64,000 nucleotides of DNA from Clostridium cadaveris. GTDB lineage: Bacteria; Bacillota; Clostridia; Clostridiales; Clostridiaceae. The first letter of the stretch is position 1. Every line of letters begins with the position of its first letter. Below are positions 46,147-54,194 of this stretch, piece by piece. The position numbers and the translations under genes were made by a program. The notes below the pieces were generated by a model that worked only from the letters and a program-made list of their open reading frames with translations, was not told the DNA's origin and searched no databases. The stretch lies in contig NZ_CP076620.1 of the NCBI RefSeq assembly GCF_020911725.1, positions 3,461,001 to 3,525,000 on the forward strand, read 5' to 3'.

Positions 46147-47364
46147 ATGTTTTCTTTTAAGAATAAGTTACATGAAGAATTGAAAAGATCTATGGACAAA
46201 AGGACACTTAAAACCTTTAGAGTTCTGATAAAATATAAAGATTTAGAAAAAAATATAGTGAGTAAAATCATATCTTATAAAGGTACAGTATATAGTTCTA
46301 TTTATTCATTGAAAATAATAAGCGCCTCTCTTACTGCCCATAGTATTGAAAGGCTTATAGAATATCCTGAAGTTCAGTATATATCTCTGGATAATTTTTG
46401 TTTTCTATGTGGTAAACGACATGAGTTAAGGGGTATAAATTTAAGAAGCGCAAATCGTACTTATCTTAATCCTAAATACGGAATCACTGGAGCCGGTATA
46501 GGTATAGGTATTATAGATACTGGGGTCTATCCTCATAGTGATTTAATTAATCCTAATAGAATAAATTTATTTTTTGATATAATAAATAAGTTTAACTATC
46601 CTTATGATGATAGTGGTCATGGCTCTTGTATTAGTGGCATAATATGCGGTAGTGGCATTTCTTCTAAGGACAGCATATTTAAAGGAGTAGCTCCTCAAAG
46701 TCATCTTTGCGTTTACAAGGCATTTGGCAGCAATGGCAGGGGTTATGTATCTGATGTACTTTACAGTTTGTCAAAACTTATTGAAGATAGCGAATCATAC
46801 AATATAAGGGTGCTTTGTCTTCCATTTGAGCTTCTAATCACAAATACTTTTATTGATGATTTATTCGAAAAGCTATTTGATATGGCTCAAGAGAAAAACT
46901 TAATTCCTGTTGTGCCAGCAGGTAGTAATGAGTCTACCGAAGGTACCTTGATGGGTATTGCCTCTTGTAAGAATGTTATAACTGTAGGAGGCATCAATAC
47001 CTTTAATGGTGGATATCAAAGATATAAATATTCTTCTGCTGGTCCAGTTCAAAAAGTTGATAAGCCTGATATAAGTGCAGCTTGTACTAATATAATATCT
47101 CTAAATACAGTAAAAACTTTTATCCCTGAAAGAAATGGAATAAAGCTTTACCCTCCTCATTTGGAAGAACCTTATGCCGTATATTCAGGAACATCTACAG
47201 CATGTGCATTTATATCCGGAGTCTGTGCATTAATTCTTGAAAACAATCCAAAGCTTGCTTTTAAAGATGTAAATTCTCTTCTAAAGGTATGCTCTAGAGA
47301 TATAAATCTTCCAAAAGAAATACAGGGTGCGGGCCTTCCCGACTTAAATATGATTTTCTCATAA
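46147..47364 (+). CDS. S8 (subtilisin-like) serine peptidase without signal peptide
   Basis: A 405-residue peptidase. The catalytic triad is Asp124 (GIIDTGVYPHSDL), His158 (DDSGHGSCISGI) and Ser350 (YSGTSTACAFISG). Residues 20-85 look like an inhibitor_I9-type prodomain. No secretion signal is present, so it may act inside the cell (AprX-like) or in the forespore. The oxyanion region reads PAGSNES rather than the usual AAGN-G, placing Asn261 one position later. ATG 46147 follows AAGGGG. Monocistronic with a strong terminator. Confidence 0.87.
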   Translation: MFSFKNKLHEELKRSMDKRTLKTFRVLIKYKDLEKNIVSKIISYKGTVYSSIYSLKIISASLTAHSIERLIEYPEVQYISLDNFCFLCGKRHELRGINLRSANRTYLNPKYGITGAGIGIGIIDTGVYPHSDLINPNRINLFFDIINKFNYPYDDSGHGSCISGIICGSGISSKDSIFKGVAPQSHLCVYKAFGSNGRGYVSDVLYSLSKLIEDSESYNIRVLCLPFELLITNTFIDDLFEKLFDMAQEKNLIPVVPAGSNESTEGTLMGIASCKNVITVGGINTFNGGYQRYKYSSAGPVQKVDKPDISAACTNIISLNTVKTFIPERNGIKLYPPHLEEPYAVYSGTSTACAFISGVCALILENNPKLAFKDVNSLLKVCSRDINLPKEIQGAGLPDLNMIFS

Positions 47365-47365
47365 T

Positions 47366-47430
47366 AAAAAGTTCATCTTTATATCAAAATTTATATCTAT
47401 AGATATATTTTGATATTGATGAACTTTTTT
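47366..47430. terminator. Bidirectional intrinsic terminator
   Basis: AAAAAGTTCATC pairs with GATGAACTTTTT around a partly paired loop containing TATATCAAAAT and ATTTTGATA. T-runs exist on both strands. It lies between the convergent S8 and M23 peptidase genes. Confidence 0.85.
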
Positions 47431-47442
47431 ATATTTATGTGC

Positions 47443-48717
47443 TTATTTAAGGATATATTTTGTAGGGTCCTTAGGAACCCCCTTATATCTGACCTCAAAA
47501 TGTATATGAGGACCCGTGCTTCTACCAGTATTTCCTGCTTGGGCTATAACTTCGCCCTTAGTTATTTTATCCCCTACCTTAGAGTTGAGCTTGCTACAAT
47601 GTCCATACAAAGTTTCTATATCATCACCATGATTTAACTTTATTAGATATCCATAGCCATCCATCCATCCTGAATATGTGACTACTCCATCTAAGGCTGC
47701 CTTTACAGGATCTCCTATATTTGCTGCTATATCTATCCCATTGTGCTGTCTACCCCATCTTATTCCAAAGCCAGAAGTTACAGTTCCTCTGGATGGAACA
47801 TCTAGAAAAGCTATATCTTCTTTTATCGGGTCTTTTGTACCTTTAAGAATGATTTTTTCTTCTGGTTCCTTAGTAACTGTAGTTTTAACTACCTTTTCAT
47901 TGACTTTGGTATCATTTATACGGGTTATTTCCTTTACCACCTCTTTAGTGCCAGGTGTACCTTCATTTAAAACCTTCTCCTGTCCTTTAAACATTTCAGA
48001 AGATGTTTTTATAACTATCGATGGTTCAATATCTTCATCATGTTTCTCTTTGCTTTTTATTTCTATCTTTAATCCTTCATTCTTCGTCTTTTCATTAAAA
48101 GCTATTATAGCTTCACACAACTTATCTTCATTTGGTATCTCATTAACTTTTGACTTAGTTTCTTCAAGTGCTACAGAATTTTTTATGCCGGTTTCAGTTA
48201 TTTGATCCTTTTCAATCCCATTCTTATCTATGTAATAATCTGCAACCTTATTTACTATAGAATTGGCACTTTTTTTATCTGCTACTACCCCTAAAGACCT
48301 ATTACTCACTTTAAGATTGTAACATCCAATGTTAGGGTTTAATGCCGTAAGTATGTTTTTCTTTAATTCATCTGTATCTGCTAAAACATCATTCTTTACA
48401 AAGAATTTTTCAAATTTGATTTTTTCATCAACGTATGTATCACTATAATTAGCAGCTAAACAACTCTGCACCTGCATCTGTGAGGAATCTATATCCTCTT
48501 TATTCTTTACATATCCAATCAAATTGTCGTCTACATATACTCCATAGGCTAAATTACTTTCTCCTATAAAAAAAACTGCAAGCCATGGTAAGACTGATGC
48601 TAAAATCAATATAAGCAGCTTACCATGGCTGCTCCTACTACCTGATTCCAATAAATGTCCACTCCTTTTGTCATGTATTTCTGGCACTTCCTCTTCTAAT
48701 CTACCCTCTTTTACCAT
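47443..48717 (-). CDS. M23 peptidase with G5 domain, membrane anchored
   Basis: A 424-residue protein: cytoplasmic N-terminus (about 1-32), one membrane segment (about 33-52, LLILILASVLPWLAVFF), a long extracytoplasmic region, a G5 domain (about 240-320, VNEKVVKTTVTKEPEEK) and a C-terminal LytM/M23 domain. Zinc ligands lie in RQHNGIDIA and GPHIHFEVRY, with LYGHCSKL. It cleaves peptidoglycan cross-bridges or acts as an activator. The ATG at 48717 has no Shine-Dalgarno; a TTG at 48651 has AAAAGGAG 10 nt upstream and may be the real start (402 residues, still before the membrane segment). Confidence 0.9.
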   Translation of the reverse strand: MVKEGRLEEEVPEIHDKRSGHLLESGSRSSHGKLLILILASVLPWLAVFFIGESNLAYGVYVDDNLIGYVKNKEDIDSSQMQVQSCLAANYSDTYVDEKIKFEKFFVKNDVLADTDELKKNILTALNPNIGCYNLKVSNRSLGVVADKKSANSIVNKVADYYIDKNGIEKDQITETGIKNSVALEETKSKVNEIPNEDKLCEAIIAFNEKTKNEGLKIEIKSKEKHDEDIEPSIVIKTSSEMFKGQEKVLNEGTPGTKEVVKEITRINDTKVNEKVVKTTVTKEPEEKIILKGTKDPIKEDIAFLDVPSRGTVTSGFGIRWGRQHNGIDIAANIGDPVKAALDGVVTYSGWMDGYGYLIKLNHGDDIETLYGHCSKLNSKVGDKITKGEVIAQAGNTGRSTGPHIHFEVRYKGVPKDPTKYILK

Positions 48718-48738
48718 ATTATATTCATTTTTTATATG

Positions 48739-48767
48739 TTGAGAGATTTTTTCGCCTTTGCTATAAT
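48739..48767 (+). promoter_or_regulatory. Sigma-A-type promoter of dnaD-dnaC
   Basis: -35 TTGAGA (48739-48744) and -10 TATAAT (48762-48767) with a 17-nt spacer, 40 nt before the dnaD start. Confidence 0.75.
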
Positions 48768-48806
48768 AGAGTAGTTAAGTAAATCTAAAATGAAAGGAGG
48801 ATGCTT

Positions 48807-49799
48807 ATGAGTACCCTTATGTTTAAATCTTCTTCTCTAAACTACACCCCAGTAAGTAATGTTTTTATAGAAAAATACATGATTAAAGCTAGAGGAGAAT
48901 TCGTCAAGGTTTACTTACTTCTTCTTAAATACAGTTTAAATGGAGAACCAGGTGTAAGCTCATCTATACTTGCTTCTGCCTTAAATCTCCTAGAATCTGA
49001 TATTATGAATGCTCTTAACTATTGGAGTGACGAAGGCGTTATAAAATTAATATCCGTAGATAAATACGGTAATTATAGTATAGAATTTATGAATTTATCT
49101 AATGATGAGAATTCTTCCTCAAATAAAGATATCAATCTTTTGGAGGAACTAAACAAGAACTCTTTAAAAGATACTTTAGAGGAAATTGAAAGTCTACTTG
49201 GAAGACCATTATCTCCAACAGAAATGTCAACTTACATAAGCTGGCAAAACAATCTTGGTTTTTCACTAGAACTAATTCTTCTTTTAATACAATATTGCGT
49301 TTCAAAAGGAAAATATGATTCAAGATATTTTGAAAAGGTTGCTTTAGCGTGGCATGATGGAGGAATAAAAAATATTGATGAAGCTCAAAATTATATTAAA
49401 AAACATGAAGATAAATGGTCTAACTACAGAAAAATCTTAAGTTTCCTTGGAATAAAAGATGCTGAAATAATGAAACCTCAAGAAGAACTTCTTGATAAAT
49501 GGGTGAATACTTGGGACTTTTCAGTAGAGGTAATTCAACAGGCTTGCAAAATATGTTTTGATAGACTTGGAAGAGCAGACTTTAAGTATATCGATGGTAT
49601 ACTTAATAGTTGGAAAAAGGATAATATAAAAACTTTGCAAGATATAGCTAATAAAGATACTAAAAAGTCTGTAACTAAAAAACAGAAATTCAATGCTTCT
49701 CCAATTTCTAAAGGTAACTTTAATAATTTTGATCAGAGAAGCTATGATTTTGAATCTTTAGAAAGAAAATTATTAGGATGGGATAAAGACGATGATTAA
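48807..49799 (+). CDS. dnaD: DnaD-domain replication protein
   Basis: A 330-residue protein with an N-terminal winged helix (DDH1-like, about 20-90) and two DnaB_2/DnaD C-terminal domains (PLSPTEMSTYISWQNNLGF then LLDKWVNTWDFSVEVIQQAC). DnaD proteins take part in primosome assembly on the chromosome. The start at 48807 is chosen because GGAGG immediately abuts an ATG at 48801. It overlaps the DnaC gene by 8 nt, forming a helicase-loading operon. The gene symbol is by domain; this two-repeat form is sometimes called DnaB/DnaD-like. Confidence 0.88.
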   Translation: MSTLMFKSSSLNYTPVSNVFIEKYMIKARGEFVKVYLLLLKYSLNGEPGVSSSILASALNLLESDIMNALNYWSDEGVIKLISVDKYGNYSIEFMNLSNDENSSSNKDINLLEELNKNSLKDTLEEIESLLGRPLSPTEMSTYISWQNNLGFSLELILLLIQYCVSKGKYDSRYFEKVALAWHDGGIKNIDEAQNYIKKHEDKWSNYRKILSFLGIKDAEIMKPQEELLDKWVNTWDFSVEVIQQACKICFDRLGRADFKYIDGILNSWKKDNIKTLQDIANKDTKKSVTKKQKFNASPISKGNFNNFDQRSYDFESLERKLLGWDKDDD

Positions 49800-50781
49800 A
49801 GGTTATCAAGAAAAAGTATTAAAAATATATGATGACATAAGATACAGAGAACGAGAGGCTCTAAAAAATCGTAAAGAAGAAATATTCAAAAATCATCCTG
49901 AAATTATGGATGTAGAGCAATCTATCAGTAAGCTTTCTTTAGAGATCGCTATGACTTCCTTTAAAGACATTCCAAACAGAGAAGAAAGGCTTCAAAACCT
50001 TAAAAATAAACTTGAAGACCTTAGAGTAAAGAAAAGTGAACTTTTAGTTACTAATGGATATAATATGGACGATTTATCTCTGCACTATAATTGTTCTAAA
50101 TGTAAAGATACAGGCTTCATAGGAGTGACTAAATGTAGCTGCTTTAATAAAAAACTTATTAACCTTTATTATAGCGACTCTCATGTTGCTGATATGCTTA
50201 GAGCCGAAAATTTTAATACATTTGATATCTCATTATTTAATTCACGTAAAAACGGCTCAGAAAAAGAAACTCCTAGAAGGAACATAGAAAACATCTATAG
50301 CAAGGCTTTGGCCTATGTGGATACTTTTAAACTTCATTCAGATAATCTTCTGTTTTATGGAAACTCTGGAACAGGTAAAACATTTATGACTCACTGCATA
50401 GCAAAAGAACTTTTAGATAGAGGTTTTTTGGTAGTGTACAGAACAGCAGAGGAACTGATAAAGGATTTAAGATCTATAAGATATGATGATAATAAGCCAT
50501 TAGAAGAACTTATTTTTAATTCAGACCTTTTGATAATAGATGATCTTGGAACAGAAAACATAAATGACTTTTCAAAAGGTGAGCTTTTTAATTTAATCAA
50601 CAAAAAGATATTAACTAAAAATAAAATGATTATATCAACAAATCTTACTATGGAACAGCTTCTTCAAACCTACTCTGAAAGAATAACTTCTAGGCTTCTA
50701 GGTAATTTTGATGTATCTAAGTTTTATGGTGATGACATAAGAATATGTAAAAATCTAAAAAGATTAAACGCTAGACTCTAG
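49792..50781 (+). CDS. dnaC: Primosomal ATPase DnaC/DnaI (helicase loader)
   Basis: A 329-residue AAA+ protein. An N-terminal helical region and Cys4 zinc cluster (CSKCKDTGFIGVTKCSC, about 103-119) precede the Walker A motif LFYGNSGTGKTFMTH (about 182-196) and Walker B LLIIDDLGTE. This is the DnaI/DnaC-type loader of the replicative helicase. The coding start overlaps dnaD by 8 nt. Its stop codon lies in the stem of the terminator. Confidence 0.92.
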   Translation: MIKGYQEKVLKIYDDIRYREREALKNRKEEIFKNHPEIMDVEQSISKLSLEIAMTSFKDIPNREERLQNLKNKLEDLRVKKSELLVTNGYNMDDLSLHYNCSKCKDTGFIGVTKCSCFNKKLINLYYSDSHVADMLRAENFNTFDISLFNSRKNGSEKETPRRNIENIYSKALAYVDTFKLHSDNLLFYGNSGTGKTFMTHCIAKELLDRGFLVVYRTAEELIKDLRSIRYDDNKPLEELIFNSDLLIIDDLGTENINDFSKGELFNLINKKILTKNKMIISTNLTMEQLLQTYSERITSRLLGNFDVSKFYGDDIRICKNLKRLNARL

Positions 50782-50803
50782 GAAAATCCTAGAGTCTTTA
50801 TTA
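50773..50803 (+). terminator. Intrinsic terminator overlapping the dnaC stop
   Basis: AGACTCTAGGA pairs with TCCTAGAGTCT, loop of 3, then TTATTATTT. Confidence 0.8.
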
Positions 50804-51016
50804 TTTACTAAAAAAATTAGTTCATATATTGCTATCAAACAAGAGTGGAAATCAGTTTTTTGTGTCTGCTGTATACTTTTATTTATACTTATTATTAGTA
50901 TTTTAGGTATATATGTCATTTTTACCCCAAATTTTGTTTATTATATATTAACTGGAATTATTGCAGGAATTGGCAGCAGTATAGCAATTAAGATATCTCC
51001 TAATAGTAGTATCTAA
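50804..51016 (+). pseudogene. Possible remnant encoding two membrane helices
   Basis: A frame open from the dnaC end to TAA at 51014 encodes SSYIAIKQEWKSVF, then two hydrophobic stretches (CCILLFILIISILGIYVIF and VYYILTGIIAGIGSSIAI). It has no ATG, GTG or TTG start in a usable position and no binding site. It may be the end of a lost membrane-protein gene, or chance. Confidence 0.3.
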
Positions 51017-51049
51017 CATAAGTTAGATACTTTATCATAAAAAAGACAA

Positions 51050-51080
51050 AATAAAAAAGCTTGGATAAAAATCCAAGCTT
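51050..51080 (-). terminator. Intrinsic terminator of the tRNA array
   Basis: The perfect 10-bp stem AAGCTTGGAT with ATCCAAGCTT, loop of 4, followed by TTTTTTATTTT on minus. It begins at the last base of the tRNA-Thr CCA end. Confidence 0.9.
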
Positions 51081-51154
51081 GGAGCTGGCAATAGGAGTCG
51101 AACCTACAACCTGCTGATTACAAGTCAGCTGCTCTGCCATTGAGCCATGCCAGC
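51080..51154 (-). tRNA. tRNA-Thr (anticodon TGT)
   Basis: A 75-nt cloverleaf with acceptor GCTGGCA/TGCCAGC, anticodon loop CTTGTAA, T-loop GGTTCGACTCC and encoded CCA. It is the last gene of the array and the only one not duplicated. Confidence 0.95.
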
Positions 51155-51163
51155 ATATAAAAT

Positions 51164-51240
51164 TGGCGACCTAGAAGGGACTCGAACCCTCGACCTCCGG
51201 CGTGACAGGCCGGCACTCTAACCAACTGAGCCACTAGGCC
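51164..51240 (-). tRNA. tRNA-Asp (anticodon GTC), copy 1
   Basis: A 77-nt cloverleaf with acceptor GGCCTAG/CTAGGTC, anticodon loop CTGTCAC, T-loop GGTTCGAGTCC and encoded CCA. Confidence 0.95.
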
Positions 51241-51245
51241 GTATA

Positions 51246-51321
51246 TGGTGGGCACAACAGGGCTCGAACCTGTGACCCTCTGCTTGTAAGGCAGATGCTC
51301 TCCCAGCTGAGCTATGCGCCC
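51246..51321 (-). tRNA. tRNA-Val (anticodon TAC), copy 1
   Basis: A 76-nt cloverleaf with acceptor GGGCGCA/TGTGCCC, anticodon loop CTTACAA, T-loop GGTTCGAGCCC and encoded CCA. Confidence 0.95.
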
Positions 51322-51329
51322 ATATACAT

Positions 51330-51404
51330 TGGTGACTCCTAGGGGAATCGAACCCCTGTTACCACCGTGAAAGGGTGGTGTCTTAACCGCTTGACCAAGG
51401 AGCC
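51330..51404 (-). tRNA. tRNA-Glu (anticodon TTC), copy 1
   Basis: A 75-nt cloverleaf with acceptor GGCTCCT/AGGAGTC, anticodon loop CTTTCAC, T-loop GGTTCGATTCC and encoded CCA. Confidence 0.95.
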
Positions 51405-51447
51405 ATATGTGCACAAACACAAAAGTGTTTGTTATTTAAATATGTGA

Positions 51448-51524
51448 TGGCGACCTAGAAGGGACTCGAACCCTCGACCTCCGGCGTGACAGGCCGGCAC
51501 TCTAACCAACTGAGCCACTAGGCC
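51448..51524 (-). tRNA. tRNA-Asp (anticodon GTC), copy 2
   Basis: Identical by eye to the copy at 51164-51240. Confidence 0.95.
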
Positions 51525-51529
51525 GTATA

Positions 51530-51605
51530 TGGTGGGCACAACAGGGCTCGAACCTGTGACCCTCTGCTTGTAAGGCAGATGCTCTCCCAGCTGAGCTATG
51601 CGCCC
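51530..51605 (-). tRNA. tRNA-Val (anticodon TAC), copy 2
   Basis: Identical by eye to the copy at 51246-51321. Confidence 0.95.
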
Positions 51606-51612
51606 ATATACT

Positions 51613-51687
51613 TGGTGACTCCTAGGGGAATCGAACCCCTGTTACCACCGTGAAAGGGTGGTGTCTTAACCGCTTGACCAAGGAGCC
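51613..51687 (-). tRNA. tRNA-Glu (anticodon TTC), copy 2
   Basis: Identical by eye to the copy at 51330-51404. It is the first gene of the array behind the promoter. Confidence 0.95.
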
Positions 51688-51739
51688 AGTTATTCATCAC
51701 ATTCATTTGTCATTTGTTCTTGCGAACCTGACATAGACT

Positions 51740-51768
51740 ATAATACCGAAATTCTGCTTCTATGTCAA
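51740..51768 (-). promoter_or_regulatory. Promoter of the tRNA array
   Basis: Minus strand TTGACA (51763-51768), 17 nt, TATTAT (51740-51745). An 8-bp inverted repeat, GACATAGA (51730-51737) and TCTATGTC (51759-51766), spans the promoter. Confidence 0.85.
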
Positions 51769-51881
51769 CATATTTTTATAATTTTTTTCAAAAAACTTTT
51801 AGTTTTTTTACTCTATGATATAATTAATGATAAATCCTATTGATTTTATTAGACTCTATTTTAAATAAAGGAGATAAACTT

Positions 51882-53141
51882 ATGAATCATCATGATGTTA
51901 TAATTATAGGTGGCGGTGCATCAGGAGTTATGTGTGCTATTGCCTGCAAAGATTTCGGACTTGATGTTGTCCTTCTTGAAGGTACAGATAGAATATGCAA
52001 AAAAGTTTTAACTACCGGAAATGGTAGATGTAATATAACTAATAGTTCTATAAAAGAACCTTTTTTAAGTTATCACAGCAAAAATAATGACTTTTTTACA
52101 GACACATTAAAAAACTTTTCGGTAAACGATACTATAAATTTCTTTTCAATTTTAGGTCTTCCTCTAATAGAACTAGAGAACGGTAAAATGTATCCTCGTT
52201 CCCTTCAAGCTTCTTCAGTCATAGATATATTTAGAATGGCTTTAGATGATAGAGAAATACCTTTATACCTCAACCACAAAGTAAATTCAATAATAAAAAC
52301 CAAAAAAGGTTTTACTTTGTCTATAAAAAATAGTGAGGACACCTTCAGTTGTAAAAAACTAATTTTATGTACTGGTGGAAAAAGTGCAGCTAACACAGGT
52401 TCTGATGGTTCTGGTTATACTTTAGCAAAAACTTTAGGCCACAATATAATAAATCCGCTTCCAGGTATCGTTCAGTTAAAGTTAAACTATCCTCATTTAA
52501 AAGCTCTATCAGGTGTGAAATTTAACGGTTGGGTAGATTTATTCATTAATGATAAACTTATTAGAAGAGAATTTGGTGAAATACTATTCACTGATTATGG
52601 AATATCTGGTCCTCCTATTCTTCAAATTAGCAGTAATGCATCCATTGCTTTAAGTATGAAAAAAAAGGTTCAGATAAAAATAGATATGCTTCCTGATATG
52701 GATGAAGATACTTTAATTAACTTTTTAGAAGGTCATTTTGGAATGTTTGGTCATAGAAGTGTTACAGAAAGCTTTATCGGAATAATAAACAAGAAGCTCA
52801 TTCCAACTATTTTAAAGGAAGCTCATATATCTTCCCTTCATAAACCATGTTACGAGCTTGAGTGGGAAGAAAAATCAAACATATATAATCTTTTAAAATC
52901 ATGGGCATTTGAAGTCAGTGATACTAATTCATTTTCTAATGCACAAGTTACAGTTGGTGGCGTAGATACTAGTGAAGTAAACTCTAATTCTCTAGAATCA
53001 AAGCTATGTAAAAATTTATTCTTCTGTGGTGAGGTCTTAGATGTAAATGGAGACTGCGGTGGCTTTAATCTTCAATGGGCTTGGAGTTCAGCCCTAGCGG
53101 CAGCTAAAGCAGTGAAAAATGATATCACTAATAATAAATAG
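51882..53141 (+). CDS. HI0933/BaiN-family flavoprotein
   Basis: A 419-residue FAD-dependent protein. The dinucleotide loop DVIIIGGGASGVMCAIAC starts at residue 5; KVLTTGNGRCNITN, LILCTGGKSAANTGSDGSGY and the C-terminal FFCGEVLDVNGDCGGFNLQW are HI0933 signatures. Relatives include BaiN, which reduces bile-acid intermediates, and YhiN of unknown role; substrate not assignable. The start at 51882 after AAAGGAGATAAAC replaces a longer frame beginning 14 codons upstream. Single gene with terminator. Confidence 0.88.
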   Translation: MNHHDVIIIGGGASGVMCAIACKDFGLDVVLLEGTDRICKKVLTTGNGRCNITNSSIKEPFLSYHSKNNDFFTDTLKNFSVNDTINFFSILGLPLIELENGKMYPRSLQASSVIDIFRMALDDREIPLYLNHKVNSIIKTKKGFTLSIKNSEDTFSCKKLILCTGGKSAANTGSDGSGYTLAKTLGHNIINPLPGIVQLKLNYPHLKALSGVKFNGWVDLFINDKLIRREFGEILFTDYGISGPPILQISSNASIALSMKKKVQIKIDMLPDMDEDTLINFLEGHFGMFGHRSVTESFIGIINKKLIPTILKEAHISSLHKPCYELEWEEKSNIYNLLKSWAFEVSDTNSFSNAQVTVGGVDTSEVNSNSLESKLCKNLFFCGEVLDVNGDCGGFNLQWAWSSALAAAKAVKNDITNNK

Positions 53142-53164
53142 TTTTATTTAGATATACAAAGAGA

Positions 53165-53202
53165 ATGAGATCTTCTAACATGAAGGTCTCATATATTTTT
53201 TT
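53165..53202 (+). terminator. Intrinsic terminator after the flavoprotein gene
   Basis: ATGAGATCTTC pairs with GAAGGTCTCAT (one G-U pair), loop of 6, then ATATTTTTTT. Confidence 0.8.
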
Positions 53203-53222
53203 ACCCCAAAACCATAAAAGGC

Positions 53223-53266
53223 AGTAATACTTTAGGCTTTATCATCTTCAGCCTAAAATATCACTA
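53223..53266 (-). terminator. Possible terminator after the VanY-type gene
   Basis: TTTAGGCT pairs with AGCCTAAA, extended by imperfect pairs; the minus side continues TGCCTTTTATGG. It lies about 65 nt beyond the stop at 53333 and the T-run is weak. Confidence 0.4.
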
Positions 53267-53332
53267 CCTAAAAATACTCTTTCATTTATAATAGCCAGCC
53301 TTAAAATCATTCCATCACCTTTTCACTCTTAT

Positions 53333-54121
53333 CTATACAACTTCTCTCTCTTTTAAGTACTCTTCTAAAGTCAAAGCTTTATCATAGATTTCTTGTGCCA
53401 CTTCTTTTCCTACATACCGCACATGCCATGGTTCATAAGCATATCCAGTTATATCTTCCTTACTCTTAGGATATCTTATTATAAATCCATATTTATAGCA
53501 ATTATCTCTAAGCCATATTCCTTCTTTTGTGGTATCAAATTTCTCTACAAGCTCATTTTTTATGGAAGGAGTACTCAAATCTATGGCGAGTCCGGTTTGA
53601 TGTTCGCTCATACCAGGTTTTGCACTATATTTATCTGCATGTGCTTTTCCCTGCATTTTTGCAGAATTGTTATATATATTATATTGAGAGTCAAAAGATC
53701 TAAATGCCGATACACCAACAAGCTTTAGTCCTTTGGATTGACTTTCCTTTATCATTGTCTCCAATGCATCTGCAGCTTCTTTTCTCATTTCCTTCTGCTC
53801 ATTGTATCCCTTAAAACTAAATGGAATATTTAGTTCTCTTAAATCCTCAGGAATATAGTCACTATCTAAATCATTCTCCTTGTTAGCTAAAACCAAGATA
53901 TCTTTGTTCTTTTCAATCATTTTAGATTTTGCATCTTCCTCAGATACAGGAGCGCTGGCTTCAATTTCAATTTCATCTTTTTGAACAACATCTCCATACT
54001 TAATCTCAACAGGATTTGCTGCTGTAGATCCAAAAATAAAGCCTACACAGAATACTAGAAATAATACTATTATCATATTTCTACTTTCTCTGTTTGGCTT
54101 AGGTACAACTTCTGCTATCAC
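53333..54121 (-). CDS. VanY-type D-alanyl-D-alanine carboxypeptidase, membrane anchored
   Basis: A 262-residue protein with an N-terminal membrane segment (about 14-34) and an M15B domain (about 110-255): VSAFRSFDSQ, KPGMSEHQTGLAIDLST (His and Asp zinc ligands) and YAYEPWHVRYVG (third ligand His). It trims D-Ala from peptidoglycan stems outside the membrane. Relatives are called VanY, but no vanA/vanH-like genes are present, so a resistance role is not implied. ATG 54121 lies after AGGAGGAAG. A second M15 enzyme of a different subtype is at 4887. Confidence 0.92.
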   Translation of the reverse strand: MIAEVVPKPNRESRNMIIVLFLVFCVGFIFGSTAANPVEIKYGDVVQKDEIEIEASAPVSEEDAKSKMIEKNKDILVLANKENDLDSDYIPEDLRELNIPFSFKGYNEQKEMRKEAADALETMIKESQSKGLKLVGVSAFRSFDSQYNIYNNSAKMQGKAHADKYSAKPGMSEHQTGLAIDLSTPSIKNELVEKFDTTKEGIWLRDNCYKYGFIIRYPKSKEDITGYAYEPWHVRYVGKEVAQEIYDKALTLEEYLKEREVV

Positions 54122-54194
54122 TATGACTTCCTCCTAAAGTTATTTTTCTTTAAGTATTGCCATAGATACAGAAGTTAAACCCTTTATTTATAAA

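Larger units (their letters stand above)
51164..51404 (-). repeat. tRNA triplet direct repeat, unit 1
   Basis: Asp-Val-Glu block repeated at 51448-51687. The spacers are also almost identical; the Val-Glu spacer differs by one base (atatacat versus atatact). Confidence 0.9.
51448..51687 (-). repeat. tRNA triplet direct repeat, unit 2
   Basis: Second copy of the Asp-Val-Glu block, separated from the first by 43 bp that include an ACAAACAC/GTGTTTGT hairpin. Confidence 0.9.

Noticed and set aside
50804-51016. A complete small membrane-protein gene after dnaC
   Set aside because: No start codon or binding site in frame; kept only as a possible remnant at low confidence.
51118-51420. 100-residue minus-strand reading frame
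   Set aside because: It lies entirely over tRNA genes; the predicted peptide (RIAQLGEHLPYKQ-type) is the familiar translation of tRNA sequence.
53333-54121. VanY-like gene as a glycopeptide-resistance determinant
   Set aside because: No vanH, vanA/B, vanX or vanRS-like genes are nearby; single membrane VanY-type carboxypeptidases are common wall-trimming enzymes in clostridia.
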